Made by a program: the position numbers and the translations under genes. The notes below the pieces were generated by a model, which was not told where the DNA came from, did not search any database, and worked only from the letters and a program-made list of their open reading frames with translations. Below, piece after piece: positions 54,779 to 61,881 of a DNA stretch of 64,000 bases; the stretch's first letter is position 1; the number at the start of each line of letters is the position of its first letter. This DNA is from Geodermatophilus obscurus (GTDB lineage Bacteria; Actinomycetota; Actinomycetes; Mycobacteriales; Geodermatophilaceae), in contig NZ_FRDM01000017.1 of the NCBI RefSeq assembly GCF_900143215.1, forward strand, positions 1 through 64,000, given 5' to 3'.

Positions 54779-56128
54779 ATGTCGACAGACCCGGCGTCCG
54801 ACATCGCCGGCCCCGGTCGGTCCGGCGGCAGCGACCGGAGTGGGGTGCGGGTCGGCAGGAGGCCGAAGGGCAAGGTCCGCTGGGTCGTCGTGGCGCTGCT
54901 CTTCATCGGCACGTCGATCGTCTACATCGACCGGGCGAACCTGAGTGCTGCGGCTCCTGACATCCAGGAGGAGTTCGGTCTCAGCAGCACTGAACTCGGC
55001 GTGCTCCTCTCGGGGTTCTTCTGGACCTATGCGGTGTTCCAGCTGATCTCCGGGTGGTTCGTCGACAGGGTCGGTGTCCGCATCGCCTACACCGCGGCAG
55101 CGCTGGCGTGGTCGGTGTTCACCGCGATGACGGCACTGGGCCGTGGATTCGCCTCGCTCCTCGGCCTGCGACTGCTCCTCGGCATCGGCGAGTCCCCGGC
55201 ATACCCGTGCAACGCCAAGGCCGTCCGTGAGTGGATGCCCAAGCAGGAACGCGGGCTCGCCACCGGGGTCTACGACAGCGGTTCACGTGTCGGCACCGCG
55301 CTCTCCCTGCCCATCGTCGTCCTGCTCATCGCGCTCGTCGGCTGGCGCGGCTCCTTCGTCGTGACGGGACTGCTCGGCATCGTCTGGGCGGCGGTGTGGT
55401 GGTGGTTCTACCGAAAGCCGCACGAGCACGGGCGGGTGTCCGCGGAGGAACTGGCGTACATCGAAGCGGGCCAGGAGGCAGTGCAGGAGGATCCCCACGC
55501 GAAGACGCAGATCCGGTGGATCGACCTGCTCAAGCACCGAGCCGTCTGGGGCATGGTCTTCGGCAACTTCTGCATCGCCTTCGTCATCTACTGGTTCGTC
55601 ACCTGGTTCCCGACCTACCTCGTCCAGGGCCGCGGGTTCGACCTGCCCTCGCTCGGCCTGTTCGGCGCGATACCCGCCCTGGTGGCGGTGCCCACCGGCT
55701 GGCTCGGCGGACTGACCGCCGATGCGCTGATCCGCCGCGGGTGGAGCGTCACCCGGGCCCGCAAGACCCTCATCATCGGGGGCCTCGTGCTCTCCAGCTG
55801 CATCGTGCTGTCACTGGCCACGGACAGCGCCGGGGTGGCCATCGCCCTCCTCTCCGTGTCCTACGGATCGCTCACCTTCGCGAACGCCAGCGTGTGGCTC
55901 CTGCCTGGTGAGCTCGCCCCGTCGACGAACCACGTCGCCTCGATGGCCGGGATCATGAACTTCGCCGGCAGTGCCGCGGGGATCGCGACGTCGATCGTCA
56001 CCGGCGCGCTCCTCGACCTCACCGGCGGATCGTTCGTCGCGCCTCTCCTGCTGGCCGGAGCGTTCATCCTCGGCGGGATCGTGGCCTACGGCCTGGTGAT
56101 CCGACGCGTGGAGCCGATCGCCGCATGA
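54779..56128 (+). CDS. MFS transporter, anion:cation symporter (sugar acid/sugar) type
   Basis: A 449-residue 12-helix transporter. After a soluble 35-residue N-terminus comes SIVYIDRANLSAAAPDIQEE, the ACS-family N-terminal signature, then GWFVDRVGVRIAY and GIGESPAYPCNAKAVREW. The family moves hexuronates, galactonate, glucarate and similar compounds. Only 29 bp separate it from the GH51 arabinofuranosidase gene, so it probably imports an arabinose-containing oligosaccharide or sugar acid for that enzyme; this is inference. No regulator gene is adjacent. Confidence 0.9.
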   Translation: MSTDPASDIAGPGRSGGSDRSGVRVGRRPKGKVRWVVVALLFIGTSIVYIDRANLSAAAPDIQEEFGLSSTELGVLLSGFFWTYAVFQLISGWFVDRVGVRIAYTAAALAWSVFTAMTALGRGFASLLGLRLLLGIGESPAYPCNAKAVREWMPKQERGLATGVYDSGSRVGTALSLPIVVLLIALVGWRGSFVVTGLLGIVWAAVWWWFYRKPHEHGRVSAEELAYIEAGQEAVQEDPHAKTQIRWIDLLKHRAVWGMVFGNFCIAFVIYWFVTWFPTYLVQGRGFDLPSLGLFGAIPALVAVPTGWLGGLTADALIRRGWSVTRARKTLIIGGLVLSSCIVLSLATDSAGVAIALLSVSYGSLTFANASVWLLPGELAPSTNHVASMAGIMNFAGSAAGIATSIVTGALLDLTGGSFVAPLLLAGAFILGGIVAYGLVIRRVEPIAA

Positions 56129-56157
56129 GCTGACCCGCACTCCCGGGAAGGAGCCAC

Positions 56158-57660
56158 ATGTCCAGTGTCCGGCTGACGGTCCACGACGCGTTCGCGCTGG
56201 GTTCGATCGATCGGCGGCTGTTGGGCGGCTTCCTCGAGCACATGGGGCGTGCCGTCTACACGGGGATCTACGAACCCGGTCACCCCACAGCCGACGAGGA
56301 CGGGTTCCGCGAGGACGTCCTCGGACTGGTCCGGGAGCTGGGCCCGACGATCGTCCGCTATCCGGGCGGGAACTTCGTCTCCGCGTACGACTGGGAGGAC
56401 GGCGTGGGCCCGCTCGAGGAGCGCCCGGTGCGGCTCGACCTGGCCTGGCGCAGTCGGGAGAGCAACCGGTTCGGCCTCAACGAGTTCGCCGCGTGGTGCA
56501 GGAAGGCCGACGTCGACATGATGCTGGCCGTCAACCTGGGCACCCGCGGCGTCGACGCCGCCCGCAACCTGGTCGAGTACTGCAACCACCCGGGCGGCAC
56601 GTTCTGGTCGGACCTGCGGAAGCAGCACGGTGCCGCGGAACCGCACGGCGTCAAGGTGTGGTGCCTGGGCAACGAGCAGGACGCGCCGTGGCAGATCGGG
56701 CACAAGACCGCGCACGAGTACGGCCGCGCGGCCTTGGAGGCGGCCAAGGCCATGCGTCGGGTGGATCCCGGGATCGAACTCGCGGCCTGTGGCAGTTCCA
56801 ACAGCCGGATGCCGACCTTCGGGAGCTGGGAGGCCACCGTCCTCGAGGAGACCTACGAGGCGGTCGACTACATCACGCTGCACAACTACTACGAGGACGT
56901 CGAGGGTGACCTGCCCAGCTTCCTGGCGTCGTCGGACTCCATGGACGACTTCATCCGGACGGTGGTCGGCACCTGCGACCACGTCAAGGGCAAGCTCCAC
57001 AGCGCCAAGACGATGAACCTGTCCTTCGACGAGTGGAACGTCTGGCACCAGACCGAGTTCCACCGGGGGGACGACACCAGGGTTCCGTGGCGGGACGCGC
57101 CCGAACTGGCTGAGGACGTGTACTCCGTCGCCGAGGCCGTGGTCGTCGGGACGCTGCTCATCTCCCTGCTCAACCACTCGGACCGGGTCCGGATGGGCTG
57201 CCTGGCTCAACTCGTCAACGTGATAGCCCCCATCACCACCGAGCCCGGCGGCACCGCCTGGCGTCAGACGACGTACTTCCCCTTCGCGGACGTCACCGCC
57301 GGCGCCCGTGGCCGGGCGCTGCGCGTGGAGGTCGACTCGCCCAGACACCCGACCGGCAAGTACGGAGAGGTCGACTCGGTCGTCGCCGCGGCGACCCACG
57401 ACGAGGTCAGCGGCGAACTCGTGCTCTTCGTGGCGAACCGCTCGACCGACGTCGCGGTCCCGCTGGAGCTCGAGCTGGCAGGTTCGCTTGCCGGTCACAC
57501 GGCACTCCGGCACCGCGTGCTCCAGGACGCCGACCCGGGGGCCACGAACACCGCTCGACAGCCCGATGCGGTGCGTCCCCGTGACGTCCCGGTGAACGGT
57601 CCGATCCGCCTCGAGCCCGTCTCGTGGAACGTGGTGCGCTGCGCCCGGCGCCCCGCCTGA
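56158..57660 (+). CDS. abfA: GH51 alpha-L-arabinofuranosidase (intracellular)
   Basis: Releases L-arabinose from arabino-oligosaccharides. The 500-residue protein has the GH51 barrel with acid/base Glu173 (CLGNEQDAPW) and nucleophile Glu292 (SFDEWNVW), almost the numbering of the Geobacillus enzyme, plus the N-terminal substrate loop GGFLEHMGRAVYTGIYEP and RYPGGNFVSAYDWEDGVGP. The C-terminal beta domain spans about 375-500. No signal peptide is seen, so it is cytosolic and needs imported oligosaccharides. The start ATG follows GGGAAGGAG. The product would feed the AraABD pathway encoded at 10.0-13.9 kb. Confidence 0.96.
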   Translation: MSSVRLTVHDAFALGSIDRRLLGGFLEHMGRAVYTGIYEPGHPTADEDGFREDVLGLVRELGPTIVRYPGGNFVSAYDWEDGVGPLEERPVRLDLAWRSRESNRFGLNEFAAWCRKADVDMMLAVNLGTRGVDAARNLVEYCNHPGGTFWSDLRKQHGAAEPHGVKVWCLGNEQDAPWQIGHKTAHEYGRAALEAAKAMRRVDPGIELAACGSSNSRMPTFGSWEATVLEETYEAVDYITLHNYYEDVEGDLPSFLASSDSMDDFIRTVVGTCDHVKGKLHSAKTMNLSFDEWNVWHQTEFHRGDDTRVPWRDAPELAEDVYSVAEAVVVGTLLISLLNHSDRVRMGCLAQLVNVIAPITTEPGGTAWRQTTYFPFADVTAGARGRALRVEVDSPRHPTGKYGEVDSVVAAATHDEVSGELVLFVANRSTDVAVPLELELAGSLAGHTALRHRVLQDADPGATNTARQPDAVRPRDVPVNGPIRLEPVSWNVVRCARRPA

Positions 57661-57677
57661 CCCCCTCCGCGCTCGGG

Positions 57678-58934
57678 TCAGTCGACCAGGGCCTGTTTGA
57701 CCAGCTGGCGCAGGTGGTTGCGGATCGGCAGCGTGCTCGACGGCAGCAGCTGGGTGTAGAAGCCGACGGTCACGTCCTCCACCGGGTCGACGTAGAAGGC
57801 CGTGGACGCCGCCCCGCCCCAGCTGTAGTCCCCGAGGCTGGACAGCACGCCGTAGCGCACGGGGTCGATGACCGTGGAGAAGCCGAGCCCGAAGCCCACC
57901 CCGCGCAGCGGCGTCTCGGCGAACAGCGGCCGGCCGAAGGTCTCCAGGTCCTGGTTGCCAGGCAGGTGGTTGCGGGTCATGTAGCCGATGGTGCGGGTGC
58001 TCAGCAGCCGGCCGCCGTCGTAGGAGCCACCGCGGCGGAGCAGCTCGGCGAACCGCAGGTAGTCCCCGGCCGTGGAGACCAGCCCGCCGCCGCCGGAGAG
58101 GAAGGCCGGCTTGGCGTGCGCCGCGGCGCCCATCGCGTCGTAGGGGGTGAAGCGGGTCGGCGCACCGCCGGGCTGCCCTGGGACGGCGGCGTAGAGCCGG
58201 GCGAGTGACTCGACGTCGTCCCCCTCACGCAGCCCGAAGGACGTGTCGGTCATGCCGAGCGGACGGAAGATGCGCTGCTCGAAGAACTCGTCGAGCGGGA
58301 GGCCGGAGACCACCTCGACCAGCCGGCCCAGGACGTCGGTGGAGACGCCGTAGTTCCACTCCGACCCGGGCTGGAAGACCAGCGGGATCGCGGCCCACTG
58401 CCGGCAGACCTCCGCGGAGTCGGCGCCGGCGGGGGTGCCCCACTCGTGCCCGGCGGCCCGGTACATCGCGTCGACCGGGTGGGCGTGGTGGAAGCCGTAG
58501 GTCAGCCCCGAGGTGTGCGTGAGCAGGTGGCGCACCCGGATGGGCTCGACCTGCGGCTGGGTCACCGGGCGCAGAGCCGAGCCGGCCACGTAGACGCGGG
58601 TCTCGGCGAACTCGGGCAGCCACTTCGCGATCGGGTCGGAGAGCTCGAAGGCGCCCTCCTCGTACAGCATCATCGCCGCGACCGAGGTGACCGGCTTGGT
58701 CATCGAGTAGATGCGCCAGCGGGTGTCCCGCTCCACCGGCAGGCCGGCCTCGACGTCGCGGTACCCGGCCGAGCCGACGTGCACCAGGTGTCCGTGCCGG
58801 GCCACGGTCACCAGGTAGCCGGGCAGCTGGCCGTCGTCCACCCAGCGGGCCAGCCGCCGGTCCAGCCGGGCGAGCCGGCCGGCGTCGAAGCCGACCTCGG
58901 CCGGATCGGTGTCCACCTCGGGTGCCGTCGTCAC
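57678..58934 (-). CDS. Serine hydrolase of the beta-lactamase/EstB class
   Basis: A class C beta-lactamase-fold esterase/peptidase of 418 residues. The S-x-x-K nucleophile motif is SMTK near residue 77, the tyrosine motif is YGVS (WNYGVSTDVLG) near 193, and a GGAAST-type segment near 375 stands where beta-lactamases have KTG. This combination suits an EstB-like esterase more than a true beta-lactamase. No signal peptide is seen. The GTG at 58934 follows GGAGGACC. It converges on abfA with 17 bp between them. Confidence 0.9.
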   Translation of the reverse strand: MTTAPEVDTDPAEVGFDAGRLARLDRRLARWVDDGQLPGYLVTVARHGHLVHVGSAGYRDVEAGLPVERDTRWRIYSMTKPVTSVAAMMLYEEGAFELSDPIAKWLPEFAETRVYVAGSALRPVTQPQVEPIRVRHLLTHTSGLTYGFHHAHPVDAMYRAAGHEWGTPAGADSAEVCRQWAAIPLVFQPGSEWNYGVSTDVLGRLVEVVSGLPLDEFFEQRIFRPLGMTDTSFGLREGDDVESLARLYAAVPGQPGGAPTRFTPYDAMGAAAHAKPAFLSGGGGLVSTAGDYLRFAELLRRGGSYDGGRLLSTRTIGYMTRNHLPGNQDLETFGRPLFAETPLRGVGFGLGFSTVIDPVRYGVLSSLGDYSWGGAASTAFYVDPVEDVTVGFYTQLLPSSTLPIRNHLRQLVKQALVD

Positions 58935-59095
58935 AGGTCCTCCGTCCCTCGTGCCGTCCGCCGTCGGACGGCGACTGCCCGGGCATCCTGACCCACGCGG
59001 TCGTGGGCCCGGTCACAGGGGCAGCCGCCGTCCCGACGCGGACGGTGCCGAGGACGCTCCCGATCAGACGGGGACGTCGCCGGGGAAGCCCCCGA

Positions 59096-59380
59096 TCAGA
59101 CGGGGACGTTGCTGGCGGCCTTCTTCAGGTTCGAGCCCGCGGTGACCTTGACGGTGTTGGCGGCGGGGATGTCGATCGACTCGCCCGTCTGGGGGTTGCG
59201 GCCGGTGCGCGCGGAGCGCTGGGTGCGCTCGACGGTCAGCAGGCCGGAGACGGCGACCTTCTCGCCGCGGGTGATGGCGTCGACGAGCTCGTCCTGGAGC
59301 CCGGCGAGCACCGAGTCGACGGTCGAGCTGGGCACGTCGGCCCGCTTGGCGATGGCGGAGACGAGTTCGGCCTTGTTCAC
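59096..59380 (-). CDS. HU-family DNA-binding protein
   Basis: A 94-residue histone-like protein that bends and compacts DNA as a dimer. It shows the full HU layout: NKAELVSAIAKRADVPSSTV helices, the beta-arm RSARTGRNPQTGESIDIPA (with the intercalating proline) and the C-terminal VTAGSNLKKAA helix. It lacks the long lysine-rich tail of mycobacterial HupB/Lsr2-type variants. The GTG at 59380 follows GGAAGGAA. Confidence 0.96.
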   Translation of the reverse strand: MNKAELVSAIAKRADVPSSTVDSVLAGLQDELVDAITRGEKVAVSGLLTVERTQRSARTGRNPQTGESIDIPAANTVKVTAGSNLKKAASNVPV

Positions 59381-59555
59381 GGGGTTCCTTCCGTGTCGGT
59401 GACAGAGCGTGCCGGACCGCGCCGGACGGCGGGTCGGACCGCAGGCACGGTGCCATGCCGTACTGACAGCGCGCCACCGAGGGGGGTCGAACGGGTCCCG
59501 CACGGCGCCGTCGGGCCTCGGCGGCGACCGGTTCCCGTGCGCCCGCTCACGGCTC

Positions 59556-59660
59556 TCCTGCAGGGTCCCGTCGTCGGCCCCGTCCCGGGTCCCGCTGGCC
59601 TCCCTGCAGGGTCCCGCTGCGAGCATGCGAGTGGCGGGGGGCAGGGAGGTCCTTCCTCTA
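59556..59660. repeat. Terminator-like repeat, two adjacent copies
   Basis: A partial copy (CTCCTGCAGGGTCCCG) is followed by a full inverted copy with arms CCTCCCTGC and GCAGGGAGG around GCTGCGAGCATGCGAGTGGCGG. It fills most of the 290-bp gap between HU and the aldo/keto reductase; the rest holds only the AKR promoter. Confidence 0.7.
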
Positions 59661-59670
59661 GCGTGAGGGG

Positions 59671-60594
59671 ATGCCAGTGATCCCCGGGACCGACCTCACC
59701 GTCAGCGACCTCTGCCTGGGCGCCAACGTGTTCGGCTGGACGGCGGACGAGCCGACGTCCTTCGCGCTGCTGGACCGGTTCACCGACGCGGCGGTCAGCA
59801 CCCAGGCCCCGTTCGTCGACACCGCGGAGTCCTACGGCCGGGGCGCGTCGGAGGAGATCCTCGGCAACTGGATGACCGAGCGGGGCATGCGCGACCGGAT
59901 GGTCGTGGCGACCAAGGCGTCACGCCTGGAGAAGGAGCACCCGCTGTCGGCAGCGGAGATCCGGACGGCGGTCGAGGGGTCGCTGCGCCGACTGCAGACC
60001 GACCGGATCGACCTCTACTACGCGCACTACGACGACGGGAGCACGCCGCTGGAGGAGACGCTGCGCGCCTTCGACCAGCTCGTGCAGGCGGGCAAGGTCC
60101 GGTACGTCGCGGCGTCGAACTACTCGCCGGACCGGCTCACCGAGGCGCTGGGGACCTCGCAGCGGCTGGAGCTGACCCGGTACGTGGCGCTGCAGCCGCA
60201 CTACAACCTCATGGAGCGGGCGGCCTACGAGGACGGGCTGCGCGACGTCGTGGCCGCCCACGACCTCGGCGTGCTGCCCTACTACGCGCTGGCCAAGGGC
60301 TTCCTGACGGGCAAGTACCGGGCCGGTGCGCAGGTCGACTCGCCGCGGGCGGAGGGTGCCTCGGCCTATCTGGGGGAGCGCGGCGACCGGGTGCTGGGCG
60401 CGCTGCAGCAGGTGGCGGAGGCGCACGGGGTGACGGTCGCCGCCGTGGCGCTGCGCTGGCTGGCCGACCGTCCGACCGTCGTCTCGCCGATCGCCAGCGG
60501 CCGGTCGGTGGAGCAGCTGGCCGACCTGCTGCCCATGCAGGACCTGGTGCTCACCGAGGAGCAGACGCAGGCGCTGGACACCGCCAGCGCCTGA
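59671..60594 (+). CDS. Aldo/keto reductase
   Basis: A NADPH-dependent (alpha/beta)8 reductase of 307 residues. The catalytic tetrad is visible: Asp and Tyr in FVDTAESYGRG, Lys in VVATKASRLE and His in DLYYAHYDDGS. Cofactor segments are VAASNYSPDR, LQPHYNLMERAAYE and SPIASGRSVEQL. It belongs to the YajO/AKR11-12-like group; the substrate is unknown. The ATG at 59671 has TAGCGT (59659-59664) 6 nt upstream, so it is probably leaderless. A short terminator-like hairpin (60597-60625) follows. Confidence 0.93.
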   Translation: MPVIPGTDLTVSDLCLGANVFGWTADEPTSFALLDRFTDAAVSTQAPFVDTAESYGRGASEEILGNWMTERGMRDRMVVATKASRLEKEHPLSAAEIRTAVEGSLRRLQTDRIDLYYAHYDDGSTPLEETLRAFDQLVQAGKVRYVAASNYSPDRLTEALGTSQRLELTRYVALQPHYNLMERAAYEDGLRDVVAAHDLGVLPYYALAKGFLTGKYRAGAQVDSPRAEGASAYLGERGDRVLGALQQVAEAHGVTVAAVALRWLADRPTVVSPIASGRSVEQLADLLPMQDLVLTEEQTQALDTASA

Positions 60595-60625
60595 GAGGGG
60601 CCCTCCCACCTGCAGGGGCCCCTCC

Positions 60626-61705
60626 TCAGCGGGTGACCGCCGCGGCGAGGTCCTCGACGCGCAGCAGGCCCACGACCGCGCCGGAGGCGTCGGTGCAGAC
60701 CACCGGGTCGAAGCGCTGCGCGGGGGGCCGGGTCACCGCCCGCCGCAACGTCGCGGCGACGTCGTCCGCGGGGTGGGCCTGGAGCGACACCGGCGCTAGG
60801 TACGGCTTCCCGGTGCGCGGGCAGGCCAGCACCAGCGCCACCGGCTCGCCCTGCCCGCCCACCAGCACCGCCGGCGGGACGGCGGGCGGCTCGCCGACGT
60901 CGGACTGGCGCACCGGGCGCACCAGGGCGGCCACCCCGTCGGCCACGTGCACACGGGCGACGTGCGCGCGGACCAGGACGGCGACCTCGGGTGCCAGCGG
61001 CGCGAAGCCGGGCGTGGGCCGGCCGAGCAGCCAGCCCTGCGCCAGCGGCACGCCGAGCCGGGTCAGCGCGGTCAGCTCCGCGACGGTCTCCACACCCTCG
61101 GCCAGCAGCCGGGCGCCGATGCGGCCGGTGAACTCGCCGACCACCTCGGCGAGCGCGGTGCGGACCGGGTCGGTGTCCACGCCGGTCACCAGAGCGCGGT
61201 CCAGCGTCACCAGCCGAGGGCGGACGGCGGCCATCTGCTGCAGCCCCGAACCGGCGCCGTCCAGTGCCACGACGGCCCCGCGGGCGCGCAGCGCGTCGGT
61301 CCTCCGACGCAGCACGTCGAGGTCGTCGACGGGTGTGTGCCCGGTGAGCTCGACGACGACGCGGGACAGGTCCGGCCGGGTGGCGAGGGCGTCCTGGACC
61401 GGGGCGCTGCCGAGCAGGTGCGGGCTGACGTCGACGGTGAGGAACGTGTCGTCGGGCAGCAGCGGGACGACGGCCAGGGCCTTGGCGATCGCCAGCGCCT
61501 CCAGCTCGGCGGCCAGGCCGCAGTCCGCGGCGGCGGCGGACCAGACGCCGGGGCCGGCGGTGCCGGGGAAGCGGGAGAGCGCCTGGTAGCCCGCGATCCG
61601 CGCCGCGGCGAGGTCGACGATCGGCTGGAACACCAGCGTCAGGTCGTCGGGGTCGGCGAGCAGCGGACGGCAGTCGGGCAGGCTGCTCACCGGGGTCGCC
61701 GTCAT
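60626..61705 (-). CDS. Degenerate EAL-domain protein with C-terminal CBS-like region
   Basis: A 359-residue protein. Residues about 20-245 follow the EAL phosphodiesterase fold (LVFQPIVDLAAARIAGYQAL, LAEGVETVAELTALTRLGV, AQGWLLGRPTP), but key residues are lost. EAL reads QAL, the DDFG loop reads LDGAGSG, and the lysine of the KxD motif is replaced (LVTLDRA). It is therefore probably a c-di-GMP receptor or inactive homologue. Residues about 255-359 resemble a weak CBS pair (VVCTDASGAVVGLLRVEDLA). The ATG at 61705 is used. It is divergent from the GAF-PAS-PP2C gene, suggesting joint signalling. Confidence 0.85.
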   Translation of the reverse strand: MTATPVSSLPDCRPLLADPDDLTLVFQPIVDLAAARIAGYQALSRFPGTAGPGVWSAAAADCGLAAELEALAIAKALAVVPLLPDDTFLTVDVSPHLLGSAPVQDALATRPDLSRVVVELTGHTPVDDLDVLRRRTDALRARGAVVALDGAGSGLQQMAAVRPRLVTLDRALVTGVDTDPVRTALAEVVGEFTGRIGARLLAEGVETVAELTALTRLGVPLAQGWLLGRPTPGFAPLAPEVAVLVRAHVARVHVADGVAALVRPVRQSDVGEPPAVPPAVLVGGQGEPVALVLACPRTGKPYLAPVSLQAHPADDVAATLRRAVTRPPAQRFDPVVCTDASGAVVGLLRVEDLAAAVTR

Positions 61706-61881
61706 GCACCGCCCATCGGCTCCCGCGCCGCCGCGCTCGACCCGGGAGCGGCCGCGCTCACCCTCCCGGGTGGGCGACGGCGGCGACACGATCGGGGACG
61801 ATCCCGTTCCGCGACGGGTCGCCGTGTCAGGATGTGCGGCCGGCGCATCCGCCGCCGACAGCGGGACGAGGGAGTGCGGGC

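Noticed and set aside
57678-58934. True beta-lactamase (antibiotic resistance)
   Set aside because: It has SxxK and a Tyr motif, but no signal peptide and no KTG triad; the family is better described as EstB-like serine hydrolases.
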